Source of the DNA: Mycolicibacterium flavescens
GTDB taxonomy: Bacteria; Actinomycetota; Actinomycetes; Mycobacteriales; Mycobacteriaceae
NCBI RefSeq assembly: GCF_001722335.1
Contig: NZ_MIHA01000003.1
Location: 310,001 to 374,000 of the forward strand
Direction of reading: 5' to 3'
DNA length: 64,000 nucleotides
Part shown: one piece after another, positions 46,050 through 54,180 of the stretch
Numbering within the stretch: the first letter of the stretch is position 1
Layout of the letters: the number at the start of each line of letters is the position of its first letter
Position numbers and translations under genes: made by a program
Notes under the pieces: model-generated
Told to the model about the DNA's origin: nothing
What the model saw: the letters and a program-made list of their open reading frames with translations, nothing else
Databases searched by the model: none

Positions 46050-46841
46050 ATGCCCGTCACGCAGCGGTTGGCACGCAGGGCGACGCTGTCGCGCTCGCTG
46101 CGGCTGCTCGGCGCGTTCCGCTTCGAGCAGAGCGATCCGGCCCGCTTCTACGGCGCCCTCGCCGAGGACACCGCCGCGATGGTCGCCGACCTGTGGCGCG
46201 ACGCGGTCGGGTCGCCGCCGGACGGCCGGACCGTGCTCGACGTCGGCGGCGGTCCGGGATATTTCTCCGAGGCGTTCGTCGTCACCGGTTTCCACTACAT
46301 CGGCGTCGAACCCGACCCGGCGGAGATGCACGCGGGGCCCGCGCTGACCTCGGACGCGACCTATGTGCGGGCCTCCGGGACCGCGCTGCCGTTCGCCGAC
46401 GCCAGCGTCGACGTGTGCCTGTCGTCGAATGTCGCCGAACACGTCGCGCAGCCCTGGCGGATGGGCGCCGAGATGCTGCGGGTGACCCGGCCCGGCGGCC
46501 TGGTGATCCTGTCGTACACGGTGTGGCTGGGGCCGTTCGGCGGCCACGAGACCGGGCTGTGGCACTACCTGGGCGGCGCCCGGGCGGCGCGCCGCTACAC
46601 CCGCCGGCACGGTCATCCGCCGAAGAACAACTACGGCTCGTCACTGTTCGCGGTCAGCGCCGCCGACGGGCTCGAATGGGCGCGGAGCACGGGCGCTCTG
46701 CTGGCCGCATTTCCCCGCTACCACCCGCGATGGGCCTGGCCGCTGGCGAAGGTGCCGGTGCTGCGGGAGTTCCTGGTGAGCAACTTGGTGCTGGTCCTGA
46801 GCCCTCAGACTGCAACAGGTTCTCGTTTTGACCCGCGGTAG
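46050..46841 (+). CDS. SAM-dependent methyltransferase (Rv0224c-like)
   Basis: Class I methyltransferase of 263 residues. SAM motif I is VLDVGGGPGYFSEAF, motif II includes YIGVEPDP, and LPFADASVDVCLSSNVAEHV then RVTRPGGLVILSYTV complete the fold. The ATG at 46050 gives the start MPVTQRLARRATLSRSL; the longer frame to 45963 crosses the divergent gene. Conserved neighbour of Rv0225 and Rv0223c orthologues, so an envelope-glycolipid substrate is plausible but not shown. A KstR-like site for the next gene lies in its last codons. Confidence 0.9.
   Translation: MPVTQRLARRATLSRSLRLLGAFRFEQSDPARFYGALAEDTAAMVADLWRDAVGSPPDGRTVLDVGGGPGYFSEAFVVTGFHYIGVEPDPAEMHAGPALTSDATYVRASGTALPFADASVDVCLSSNVAEHVAQPWRMGAEMLRVTRPGGLVILSYTVWLGPFGGHETGLWHYLGGARAARRYTRRHGHPPKNNYGSSLFAVSAADGLEWARSTGALLAAFPRYHPRWAWPLAKVPVLREFLVSNLVLVLSPQTATGSRFDPR
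46811..46824 (+). promoter_or_regulatory. KstR-like operator upstream of aldehyde dehydrogenase
   Basis: TGCAACAGGTTCTC matches the KstR consensus TnnAACnnGTTnnA at every fixed base except the last (C for A). It lies 32 bp before the aldehyde dehydrogenase ATG. I recall Rv0223c as a KstR-regulon gene, which supports a functional site. Confidence 0.5.
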
Positions 46842-46855
46842 GTAATGTGACGGCC

Positions 46856-48331
46856 ATGACACAGAGCACCGCGTTCAAGACCGAGTGGGACAAGCTGTTC
46901 ATCGGCGGTAAGTGGGTCGAACCGGCCACCTCCGACGTGATCGAGGTGCACTCCCCCGCGACCGGTGAACTGGTCGGCAAGGTGCCGCTGGCGTCGGCCG
47001 CCGACGTCGAGGCCGCCTGCGCCGCGGCCCGCAAGGCGTTCGACGAGGGCCCGTGGCCGCACAAGTCACCGCAGGAGCGCGCCGCCGTGCTGGCCGCCGC
47101 GGTCAAGCTGATGGAGGAGCGCGGCGACGAACTGAAGTTCCTGCTGGCCGCCGAGACCGGTCAGCCGCAGACCATCGTCGACATGATGCAGTACGGCGCC
47201 GCGATGTCGTCGTTCCAGTACTACGCCGGTGCGGCCGACAAGTTCGTGTGGAAGGAGATCCGCGACGGCATCTACGGCCAGACCCTGGTCGTGCGCGAAC
47301 CGATCGGCGTCGTCGGCGCCGTCACCGCGTGGAACGTGCCGTTCTTCCTGGCCGCCAACAAGCTGGGGCCCGCGCTGCTGGCCGGCTGCACCATTGTGCT
47401 CAAGCCGGCCGCCGAGACACCGCTGTCGGTGTTCGCGATGGCCGAGATGTTCGCCGAGGCCGGGCTGCCCGAAGGCGTGCTGTCGATCGTGCCGGGCGGA
47501 CCGGAGACCGGCCGGGCGCTGACCGCCAGCGACCTGATCGACAAGTACACGTTCACCGGCAGCTCCGCGGTCGGCAAGGAGATCGCCAAGATCGCCGCCG
47601 AGAAGCTCAAGCCGTGCACGCTGGAACTCGGCGGTAAGTCCGCCGCGATCATCCTCGAGGACGCCGACCTGGACTCCACGCTGCCGATGCTGGGCTTCTC
47701 CGGTGTGATGAACAGCGGTCAGGCGTGCGTCGCGCAGACCCGCATCCTGGCGCCGCGCTCGCGCTACGACGAGGTGGTCGAGAAGGTCGCCAACTTCATC
47801 TCCGCGATGCCGGTCGGTACCCCCGACGACCCGAACGCCGCGATCGGCCCGCTGATCTCGGAGAAGCAGCGTGACCGCGTCGAGTCCTACATCAAGAAGG
47901 GTGTCGACGAAGGTGCGCGGCTGGTCACCGGCGGCGGCCGCCCCGAGGGCCTGGACAACGGCTGGTTCGTCGAGCCGACGGTGTTCGCCGACGTCGACAA
48001 CTCGATGACGATCGCGCAGGAGGAGATCTTCGGCCCCGTGCTGGCGGTGATCCCCTACGAGACCGAAGAGGACGCGATCCGCATCGCCAACGACTCGGTG
48101 TACGGGCTGGCCGGCTCGGTGTGGACGACCGACAACAAGAAGGCGCTCGAGGTCGCGTCGAAGATCCGCACCGGCACCTACGCGGTCAACATGTACGCGT
48201 TCGATCCCGGCGCCCCGTTCGGCGGCTACAAGAACTCCGGCATCGGCCGCGAGAACGGCCCCGAGGGCATCGAGGCCTACGTCGAGCACAAGAGCGTGCT
48301 GTTGCCGTTCGGCTACACCCCCGAGGACTGA
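46856..48331 (+). CDS. NAD(P)-dependent aldehyde dehydrogenase (Rv0223c-like)
   Basis: ALDH-superfamily enzyme of 491 residues oxidising an aldehyde to the acid or acyl product. It has AWNVPFFLAANKLGPAL and TFTGSSAVGKEI for NAD binding, catalytic Glu in TLELGGKSAAII, nucleophile Cys in NSGQACVAQTR, and EEIFGPVLAVIPY near the C-terminus. Starts are ATG 46856 or GTG 46847; the GTG has a closer AGG, the ATG better family fit. The orthologue Rv0223c is, from memory, KstR-controlled, and a near-consensus KstR site lies upstream, so a role in sterol or related lipid catabolism is likely. Convergent with the second fadE. Confidence 0.93.
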   Translation: MTQSTAFKTEWDKLFIGGKWVEPATSDVIEVHSPATGELVGKVPLASAADVEAACAAARKAFDEGPWPHKSPQERAAVLAAAVKLMEERGDELKFLLAAETGQPQTIVDMMQYGAAMSSFQYYAGAADKFVWKEIRDGIYGQTLVVREPIGVVGAVTAWNVPFFLAANKLGPALLAGCTIVLKPAAETPLSVFAMAEMFAEAGLPEGVLSIVPGGPETGRALTASDLIDKYTFTGSSAVGKEIAKIAAEKLKPCTLELGGKSAAIILEDADLDSTLPMLGFSGVMNSGQACVAQTRILAPRSRYDEVVEKVANFISAMPVGTPDDPNAAIGPLISEKQRDRVESYIKKGVDEGARLVTGGGRPEGLDNGWFVEPTVFADVDNSMTIAQEEIFGPVLAVIPYETEEDAIRIANDSVYGLAGSVWTTDNKKALEVASKIRTGTYAVNMYAFDPGAPFGGYKNSGIGRENGPEGIEAYVEHKSVLLPFGYTPED

Positions 48332-48353
48332 GCCCCTCCGCGCCGAGCGCTGT

Positions 48354-50189
48354 TTAGAAGGCCGCCTCGGGTAGCTCCATGACCGTCAGATCGACGTTGT
48401 CGACGATCCGCCGTTCGGCGGTCAGCCGCGGTAACACGTTGGCCGCGAAGAAATCCGCGGCGGCGACCTTGCCGGCGTAGAACGCGCGGTCGCCCTCGGC
48501 GGGACCCTCGTCCAGGGCGACCAGGGCGATCTCGGCCTGCACGAGCAGCAGCCAGCCGATCACCAGGTCGCCGACCGCCATCAGGAACGGCACCGACTGC
48601 AACCCGAGCCGGTACAACTGTCGGGCGTCCTCCTGCGCCGAGAGCAGATAACCCGTCAGCGTCGCCGCCATCGCCTGCACGTCCTGCAGCGCGGTCGCCA
48701 GAAGCGCTCGGCCACCGGCCAATTCGGTGCGGCCTGACTCGGCGCCGACGAACTGCTGGATCTGACCGGCCAGGTGCGCCAGCGCCGCACCCTGATCGCG
48801 GGCGATCTTGCGGAAGAAGAAGTCCTGCGCCTGGATCGCGGTGGTGCCCTCGTAGAGCGAGTCGATCTTGGCGTCGCGGATGTACTGCTCGACCGGATAG
48901 TCCTGCAGGAAGCCCGAACCCCCGAAGGTCTGCAGCGACTCGGTCAGGCACTGATACGCCCGTTCGGACCCGACGCCCTTGACGATCGGCAGCAGCAGGT
49001 CGTTGATCCGGTTCGCCATGTCGGCGTCGGCACCCGAAACCAGCTGCGCCGCAACCGGGTCCTGGTGCGCGGCGGTGTACAGGTACAGCGCCCGCAGGCC
49101 CTCCGCGTAGGACTTCTGCGTCATCAGGGCCCTGCGCACGTCGGGGTGGTGGATGATCGTCACGCGTGGGGCCAGCTTGTCGGTCATCTGCGTCATGTCC
49201 GCGCCCTGCACCCGCGTCTTGGCGTAGTCCAGCGCGTTCAGGTAGCCGGTGGACAGCGTCGCGATCGCCTTGGTGCCCACCATCATCCGGGCATATTCGA
49301 TGACCCGGAACATCTGCGCGATCCCGTTGTGGGTGTCGTTGACCAGCCACCCGACCGCGGGCACGCCGTGCTGCCCGAAGGTCAGCTCGCACGTCGCCGA
49401 CACCTTCAGCCCCATCTTGTGCTCGAGGCCGGTGACGAACACCCCGTTGCGCTCGCCGAGCTCGCCGGTCTGCGGGTCGAAATGGAACTTCGGTACCAGG
49501 AACAGGCTCAGTCCCTTGGTGCCCGGGCCCGCTCCCTCGGGCCGGGCCAGCACGACGTGCATGATGTTCTCGAACAGGTCGTCGGTGTCGCCGTTGGTGA
49601 TGAACCGCTTCACCCCGTCGAGATGCCATGTGCCGTCGGGTTGTTCGACGGCCTTGGTGCGCCCGGCGCCCACGTCCGAACCCGCATCGGGTTCGGTGAG
49701 CACCATCGTCGCGCCCCAGTTGCGCTCGATCATCAGCGCGGCCCAGTGCCGCTGCTGTTCGTTGCCGATGCCGTGCAGGATCTCGGCCATCTTCGAACCG
49801 GCCTGGTACATGAACGCCGCCGGTTGCGCGCCGAGTGCGAGTTCGTTGATCGCCCACTCCACGGTGGCGGGCGCGGACACCCCGCCGATGGCCTCGGGTA
49901 CGCCCACCCGGAACCACTCGCCCTGGTGCCAGGCGCGGAACGACTTCTTGAACGCCTCCGGCAGCGTCACGGTGTGCGCCGCGGGGTCGAACGTCGGCGG
50001 ATGGCGGTCGCCGTCGGCGAACGACTCGGCCAGCGGGCCTTCGGCCTGGCGGGCCGCCTCGTCGAGCATCTGTCGTACCGAATCGACGTCGAGGTCGGCG
50101 AACTCGCCGGTCGCCAGGACCTTCTCCAGCTGCAGCACCTCGAACAGGTTGAACTCGAGGTCGCGTACGTTGCTCCTGTAGTGGCCCAT
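48354..50189 (-). CDS. FadE5-type acyl-CoA dehydrogenase (paralogue)
   Basis: Flavin acyl-CoA dehydrogenase of 611 residues, the same length as FadE5 at 19176-21011 and collinear throughout. It starts [20 protein letters not shown], keeps [12 protein letters not shown] and the catalytic-Glu segment [13 protein letters not shown], and ends ELPEAAF. AAGGA lies 8 nt before the ATG. Differences cluster in the N-terminal substrate region ([15 protein letters not shown] for [14 protein letters not shown]), hinting at a different acyl specificity. The leader holds a 16-bp palindrome, and a second dyad lies in the divergent promoter shared with the micro-ORF/tetR. Probably a ligand-controlled second isoenzyme. 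Confidence 0.92.
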   Translation of the reverse strand: MGHYRSNVRDLEFNLFEVLQLEKVLATGEFADLDVDSVRQMLDEAARQAEGPLAESFADGDRHPPTFDPAAHTVTLPEAFKKSFRAWHQGEWFRVGVPEAIGGVSAPATVEWAINELALGAQPAAFMYQAGSKMAEILHGIGNEQQRHWAALMIERNWGATMVLTEPDAGSDVGAGRTKAVEQPDGTWHLDGVKRFITNGDTDDLFENIMHVVLARPEGAGPGTKGLSLFLVPKFHFDPQTGELGERNGVFVTGLEHKMGLKVSATCELTFGQHGVPAVGWLVNDTHNGIAQMFRVIEYARMMVGTKAIATLSTGYLNALDYAKTRVQGADMTQMTDKLAPRVTIIHHPDVRRALMTQKSYAEGLRALYLYTAAHQDPVAAQLVSGADADMANRINDLLLPIVKGVGSERAYQCLTESLQTFGGSGFLQDYPVEQYIRDAKIDSLYEGTTAIQAQDFFFRKIARDQGAALAHLAGQIQQFVGAESGRTELAGGRALLATALQDVQAMAATLTGYLLSAQEDARQLYRLGLQSVPFLMAVGDLVIGWLLLVQAEIALVALDEGPAEGDRAFYAGKVAAADFFAANVLPRLTAERRIVDNVDLTVMELPEAAF

Positions 50190-50209
50190 GCGAGCGTCCT
50201 TCCGTGGCG

Positions 50210-50225
50210 CGGTAGGCCCCTACCG
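50210..50225. promoter_or_regulatory. 16-bp perfect palindrome in the leader of the second fadE
   Basis: CGGTAGG (50210-50216), CC, CCTACCG (50219-50225): 7-bp arms with a 2-bp centre, 20 bp upstream of the fadE ATG. If the CATAAT at 50278-50273 is the -10, the palindrome lies in the 5' untranslated region, where it could be a repressor site or an RNA hairpin near the ribosome site. Confidence 0.55.
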
Positions 50226-50271
50226 TAGTCCGCTGACCCGCTCGCCGAGCTGTGGATTGCAGCCGCGTCGA

Positions 50272-50293
50272 GATTATGGTCCGGTGCATAATC
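50272..50293. promoter_or_regulatory. 22-bp dyad GATTATG-N8-CATAATC between fadE and micro-ORF/tetR
   Basis: Perfect 7-bp arms (50272-50278 and 50287-50293) with 8-bp spacing. Each arm contains CATAAT read outward, so the dyad could hold two diverging -10 elements and be a TetR-sized operator. The nearby TetR gene at 50547 is the obvious candidate ligand. Confidence 0.5.
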
Positions 50294-50381
50294 GTGTGGC
50301 GGGCCGCGTCCGGAGTTCGGCGGGGTTCACACGTCTGAGCTGCATGTACATGCTCACGCCGTGTGACGTGGAATACAAACC

Positions 50382-50410
50382 TTGCTGCCGGGTGTTACGG
50401 CTTTTATGCT
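50382..50410 (+). promoter_or_regulatory. Promoter for the micro-ORF / tetR unit
   Basis: TTGCTG (50382-50387), a 17-bp spacer and TATGCT (50405-50410) give a good sigma-70-type promoter. The expected start is near 50417, inside the direct repeat CCGTCATACCGTCA (50413-50426), shortly before the AGGAGG at 50426-50431. Confidence 0.55.
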
Positions 50411-50436
50411 GTCCGTCATACCGTCAGGAGGCGCCG

Positions 50437-50577
50437 ATGTGGATCGTCGAGGTCAACTTCGCCGGCTATCAGTTCACGCATCGCGTCCATGACCGCCACC
50501 GCGCGACCCGCCGGGGCCGGTCGATCCTCCGCCTGAGCCCGCTCTCATGGCGCGCGCGCCGCGCCGGGACCGCCTGA
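50437..50577 (+). CDS. 46-residue micro-protein upstream of and overlapping tetR
   Basis: Short frame from ATG 50437 behind an ideal AGGAGG with 5-nt spacing and a good promoter, the best ribosome site in this part of the window. The protein starts MWIVEVNFAGYQFTHRVHD and becomes very Arg-rich (HRATRRGRSILRLSPLSWRA). The first half looks like a small beta-rich fold; I recognise no family. It overlaps the tetR start by 31 bp in another frame, and tetR has no clear ribosome site of its own, so it may drive tetR by coupled translation. Could be a leader peptide, a real small protein, or both. Confidence 0.5.
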   Translation: MWIVEVNFAGYQFTHRVHDRHRATRRGRSILRLSPLSWRARRAGTA

Positions 50578-51221
50578 CCACCCCACTGGAGGCCGAGCTG
50601 TCCGCCGCTGCCACTGCCCCGAAGAAACGGGGGTCGACGCGCACCAACATGTTGATCAGCGCCGCCGAGGTGCTGCGCGAACGCGGCGCGGCCGGGGTCA
50701 CGATCGACGAGGTGCTCGCCCGCAGCGGCGCCCCGCGCGGTTCGGTCTACTACCACTTCCCTTCGGGCCGCAATCAGATCCTGACCGAGGCGCTGCAATA
50801 TGCGGGCGACGAGATCACCGGCGTCATCGACGAGGCCGCGACCCGCGGTGGGATGTACCTGGTCCGCAAGTTCGTCGCGTTCTGGGAGGAACTGCTCGTC
50901 GAAAGCGACTTCGCCGCGGGATGTCCCGTGGTGGCGGCGGCCATCGGGGCGGCCGACGCGGAACCGCAGCTGACATCGGTGGCCGGCAGCATCTTCACGC
51001 ATTGGCGCGCCGGACTGACCCGCGCGTTCGTCTCCGACGGATTCGGCGACACCGACGCGGCGTCCTTGGCGATCACGTGCATCGCCACGCTCGAAGGCGC
51101 CGTGGTGCTGTGCCGGTCCACCCGCACCGTCGACCCGCTGCGCGACGTCGCCGAGCAGCTCGAATTCCTGATCAGATCAAGGGAATTCATCCGTCGCTAC
51201 GGCGTGCCGGACCGGAGTTGA
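50547..51221 (+). CDS. TetR-family regulator (LmrA/YxaF type)
   Basis: Repressor of 224 residues. The N-terminal HTH is in MLISAAEVLRERGAAGVTID ... VLARSGAPRGSVYYHFPSGR, and the C-terminal half has FAAGCPVVAAAIGAAD, typical of the LmrA/YxaF subgroup that often controls drug or lipid-related genes. ATG at 50547 has no obvious ribosome site; an upstream micro-ORF with a strong site overlaps it. The 22-bp dyad at 50272-50293 in the shared divergent promoter is a likely operator, so the second fadE is a probable target. The 3' end overlaps the convergent reductase gene by 35 bp. Confidence 0.88.
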   Translation: MARAPRRDRLTTPLEAELSAAATAPKKRGSTRTNMLISAAEVLRERGAAGVTIDEVLARSGAPRGSVYYHFPSGRNQILTEALQYAGDEITGVIDEAATRGGMYLVRKFVAFWEELLVESDFAAGCPVVAAAIGAADAEPQLTSVAGSIFTHWRAGLTRAFVSDGFGDTDAASLAITCIATLEGAVVLCRSTRTVDPLRDVAEQLEFLIRSREFIRRYGVPDRS

Positions 51222-51738
51222 CGGCGCGCCAGCGCGCGCACACGAAGTCGCGGTTGACCGCCGCCTCCGTCAGGGCCCATTCCGAGCGCATCGGCAGCAC
51301 CGGTGACCCCGCGCCCAGTGAGCACGGCGCGTAGCTGACGACCATCTCGTCTATCAGGCCCGCGGCGGCGAACTGCGCGGCCACGTCGCCGCCGCCGACC
51401 ACCCATACATCCTTGCCGGCCGCGGCGGCGACCAGCTCCGGGTGCAGTTGGGCGACATCACCGGCGAAGACCTCGACCGCATGGGCCTTTTCGACGATCT
51501 GCGGTCGGTGCGTGATCACCCACGACGGCTGCTCGTACATCCAGTCGCCCGGATGATTGCCGACGATCCACTCGTAGGTCGCCGACCCCATCACCACCGC
51601 GCCGATCGTCGCGATGAACGCGTCGTAGTTGAACGGTCCGGTCTGGTCGATGTCGCGCGACGTGAGCCAGTCCAGGCTGTCGTCGGTGTCGACGATGTAC
51701 CCGTCGAGGCTGGACGCGGTGTAGTAGACGGTCGCCAA
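51187..51738 (-). CDS. RibD C-terminal / dihydrofolate-reductase-like protein
   Basis: Small NAD(P)H-dependent reductase of 183 residues in the YyaP/YwjB group. It opens TVYYTASSLDGYIVDTDDSLDW, the typical nucleotide-binding start, and has VVMGSATYEWIV, WVITHRP, DVWVVGGGDVAAQFAAAGL and LIDEMVVSYAP. The substrate is unknown. The start codon is TTG at 51738, one base after the stop of the upstream AraC-DinB gene, with AGAGG about 10 nt before it, so translation is coupled. Convergent overlap of 35 bp with tetR. Confidence 0.87.
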   Translation of the reverse strand: MATVYYTASSLDGYIVDTDDSLDWLTSRDIDQTGPFNYDAFIATIGAVVMGSATYEWIVGNHPGDWMYEQPSWVITHRPQIVEKAHAVEVFAGDVAQLHPELVAAAAGKDVWVVGGGDVAAQFAAAGLIDEMVVSYAPCSLGAGSPVLPMRSEWALTEAAVNRDFVCARWRAVNSGPARRSDG

Positions 51739-51739
51739 T

Positions 51740-52657
51740 TCAGTTGCCTCTCATCCATTCCAGGGGATCGCCGCGGTGGGTCTGCACGCCGTGCCGGGCC
51801 AGCATCGAACGGGCCAGCCCGCGCCGCAGCGCCGCGTAATTCAGCACGTGCGCGATGATCCCGTACAGCTGGAACGACTCGGGCGGGTCGCACAGCGCAT
51901 CGATCACGGTGTCACCGAGGCGCCCGTCGGCCGAGTATTCGGAAACCATTGCGGCCCAGCGCTCGCCGATGACGATGTGGTGCGCGCACAGCTGAGCGGG
52001 GCTGGTCGTCGCCGCGCGGGTGGCCGACCGGTCCGGGAAGTCGCGGCCCTCGATGGTGGCCAGCCAGACCTCCTTGGTCCAGACGATCGCGCCGAGCACG
52101 TCTCCGACACTGGGTTCGGGGCCGTCCCAGTCGAGGACCACCTGTCCCGGCGCGACGGGCTCGGTCCACTGGTCGGCGCTCAGGTCGCCGGCGCGTCCGA
52201 TCAGGTAGCCGGTGTCGGCGATGTCGTGCGCCACCATCAGTTGCGAGATGTCGGGCTCCTTGGCGTCGCCGGCGCTGTCGAGCCACAGCGAACCGGGGGG
52301 ATGGAAGTGCAGGCCGTTGGGCGCGTTCACCCGGAAGCCGACGTCGGCCGCGCGCGACGGCGGAACCCCGAACGTGCGCCGGAACGCCCGCGAGAACACC
52401 TCGGCCGAACTCCAGCCCTCGTCGGCGGCGACGCTCGTCACCTTCTCGCCGCGCTGCAGTCGCCACGCGGCCCGCTCGAGCATGATGCGCCGCCGCATCG
52501 CGGCCGGCGACTCACCGGTGAGGCGGCGGATCTCGCGCGAGAAGTGGAACTCCGAGGCGTGGCTGCTGCGCGCCATGTCCTCGACACCGCTGTTGTCGGC
52601 GTCGACGACGGCGTCGAGTAGTTCCCGCAGCCGATCCCGGCGTGGTCCTGGGCTCAC
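51740..52657 (-). CDS. AraC-type HTH fused to a DinB-like domain
   Basis: Protein of 305 residues. Residues about 8-105 form an AraC double helix-turn-helix (FHFSREIRRLTGESPAAMRRR, VASVAADEGWSSAEVF-like second helix, SRAFRRTFGVPPS). The C-terminal part resembles a DinB/DUF664 four-helix bundle, with histidines in VAHDIADTGYLIG and IIAHVLNYAALRRGLA that could bind metal. The fusion suggests a regulator that senses a small molecule or thiol adduct through the DinB fold. GTG at 52657. It is directly coupled to the RibD-like reductase downstream, a plausible target or partner. 55 bp separate it from nat upstream. Confidence 0.82.
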   Translation of the reverse strand: MSPGPRRDRLRELLDAVVDADNSGVEDMARSSHASEFHFSREIRRLTGESPAAMRRRIMLERAAWRLQRGEKVTSVAADEGWSSAEVFSRAFRRTFGVPPSRAADVGFRVNAPNGLHFHPPGSLWLDSAGDAKEPDISQLMVAHDIADTGYLIGRAGDLSADQWTEPVAPGQVVLDWDGPEPSVGDVLGAIVWTKEVWLATIEGRDFPDRSATRAATTSPAQLCAHHIVIGERWAAMVSEYSADGRLGDTVIDALCDPPESFQLYGIIAHVLNYAALRRGLARSMLARHGVQTHRGDPLEWMRGN

Positions 52658-52712
52658 GTTGACCGAGTATGGACCTGCGGCACCGGTCAGTACATGACTA
52701 TTCCTGCTGCGT

Positions 52713-53540
52713 TCAGGTGTCGAGGACCTCGGCGACGCGGGCTTCGAGCACGGCGCGCTCTCCGAGGTCGTCGATGTTGATGCCGAAGCGTTCGGTGAGC
52801 GCGGTGAGCACCTCGGCGGCGGTGTCGAAGCGGATGCGTTCGGTGGTCCCGCCGCGGTGGACGGCGAGGTGGCGGCCGCGCAGGTTGTGCCGGGCGTCGT
52901 CGGTGACCCGTGACACCGACAGGCCGGTCACGAAGATCGACTCCGGATGCGTTGAGACATACCAGCTTCCGACTTCGAGGTCGATCTGAGGTATCGGCCG
53001 CGTCTCGAACGCGTACAGCGGCTGCCACTCGCCGCGGATCTCGGCTTCCAGCACGAAGCCGTCGTCGTGGTGGCGGAGCCGGTAGGGCTCGTGGCGGGTG
53101 TGCTGGGCCGGTCCTTCCTCCAGTCGGATGGGCGAGGACAGGGTCTGCCCGCCGAAGCCGACGTCGACCAGCCAACGCCCGTCGTCACCGGGCACCTGCA
53201 CCGACAGCGTCTCGTGGGTCTGGGCGGGCAGCGCGCCCGACGGGTTCATCCACACCACCCGCCCGGCCAGCCGGTCCACGCCGAAGCCGAGGTCGGCGAG
53301 CACATAGCCCAGCAACCCGTTCTGCTCGTAGCAGTAGCCGCCGCGGCGCCGGTGCACGAGTTTGTCGGTCAGCGCCTTGGCGCTCAGGTCGGCGACCGGT
53401 ACGCCCAGCAGCGGGTCGAGGTTCTCGAACGGGATCGACCGGTTGTGGCCGGCGACGAGGCCACGCAGGGTGTCGACGGTCGGCTCGGTGGAGCCGGTGT
53501 ACCCGATGCGGTTCAGATACGCGGCGACGTCCGTGGTCAT
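52713..53540 (-). CDS. nat: Arylamine N-acetyltransferase
   Basis: Acetyl- or propionyl-CoA-dependent transferase of 275 residues, acting on arylamines and hydrazines; in M. tuberculosis the homologue belongs to the sterol-catabolism operon. The catalytic triad is visible: Cys70 in RRRGGYCYEQN, His109 in AQTHETL, Asp126 in WLVDVGFGG. Start ATG at 53540 (MTTDVAAYLNRIGYTG); a frame to 53561 exists but adds an unlikely peptide. Here it lies beside AraC-DinB and the reductase on the same strand rather than next to hsa genes, so its control may differ. Confidence 0.94.
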   Translation of the reverse strand: MTTDVAAYLNRIGYTGSTEPTVDTLRGLVAGHNRSIPFENLDPLLGVPVADLSAKALTDKLVHRRRGGYCYEQNGLLGYVLADLGFGVDRLAGRVVWMNPSGALPAQTHETLSVQVPGDDGRWLVDVGFGGQTLSSPIRLEEGPAQHTRHEPYRLRHHDDGFVLEAEIRGEWQPLYAFETRPIPQIDLEVGSWYVSTHPESIFVTGLSVSRVTDDARHNLRGRHLAVHRGGTTERIRFDTAAEVLTALTERFGINIDDLGERAVLEARVAEVLDT

Positions 53541-53592
53541 GCACCCATCCTGCGACCTCAACCCCCGTTGAGGTCAACACCGGATGCGGGCT

Positions 53593-53925
53593 TCAGGGCT
53601 TGCCGCGGCTCGGCGTCTGGTAGGCGACACCATGGCGAAGCGGCGTATTGCCTTGCGCAGCAGTTGATTCCTGCACCGGTGAGCCGCCGGCGGTGCCCGT
53701 CACGCCGGGGGCGTTGCTCTGATCACCTGGCGAGGGCTCGGCCCCGTGAGTGAGTTCCTTGAGCCGCGCGTTGAGCAGTTCGAGCACCGGGATGCGGTTG
53801 CCATGCTCGGTCTCGTGCTCGAAGACCGCGCGCAGCGTCGGTTCGTCCAGCGACCGGATGCGGTGCCGCAGTTCGGTCAACGGCAACTGGTCGTAGTCGG
53901 GGATCGGCAGATCGCTCTGCGCCAT
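53593..53925 (-). CDS. Small helical protein with disordered C-terminus
   Basis: Protein of 110 residues. The first ~57 residues (PIPDYDQLPLTELRHRIRSL ... FEHETEHGNRIPVLELLNA) resemble a short helical module found in several mycobacterial lipid-droplet- or envelope-associated proteins; I am not certain of the family. The rest is a Gly/Ser/Thr/Pro-rich low-complexity tail. ATG at 53925 preceded by GAGGAG. The ribosome site overlaps the stop codon of the upstream small membrane protein, so the two are translated together and probably interact. Confidence 0.75.
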   Translation of the reverse strand: MAQSDLPIPDYDQLPLTELRHRIRSLDEPTLRAVFEHETEHGNRIPVLELLNARLKELTHGAEPSPGDQSNAPGVTGTAGGSPVQESTAAQGNTPLRHGVAYQTPSRGKP

Positions 53926-53936
53926 GGGCTGTCTCC

Positions 53937-54137
53937 TCACAGGTGCGGTAGGCCGTCGACAGGTGCGGGGACGGCCGTCGACCCGTCGGCGCGCCGGTAC
54001 CGGACGACGACCGCGGCCAGCGCGCCGACGCCGGTGAGCACCAGCGTCGGCCACGCCAGGGCCTGCAGCAGCCACAGTCGCCGCTGCGCCTTGAAGATTC
54101 GCTTCTGCGCGTTCCGCGCCCGGGCCAACGTGTTCAC
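53937..54137 (-). CDS. Small single-pass membrane protein
   Basis: Protein of 66 residues from GTG 54137. A strongly basic amphipathic N-terminus (NTLARARNAQKRIFKAQRRL) is followed by one transmembrane helix (about residues 21-45) and a short Pro-rich tail. No enzyme motif. Its TGA lies in the ribosome site of the next small gene (11 bp apart). The start is 43 bp from the stop of echA1, which is upstream on the same strand. Function unknown; a membrane anchor for the downstream soluble protein is a reasonable guess. Confidence 0.7.
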   Translation of the reverse strand: MNTLARARNAQKRIFKAQRRLWLLQALAWPTLVLTGVGALAAVVVRYRRADGSTAVPAPVDGLPHL

Positions 54138-54180
54138 GCCTAACGGTTGCCCCGGACGGCGGCATCGAAACCCTCTCGGG

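Noticed and set aside
50188..50577. Longer 129-codon frame covering the micro-ORF
   Set aside because: The upstream part crosses the divergent promoter and palindromes and has no ribosome site; only the segment from 50437 has a proper start.
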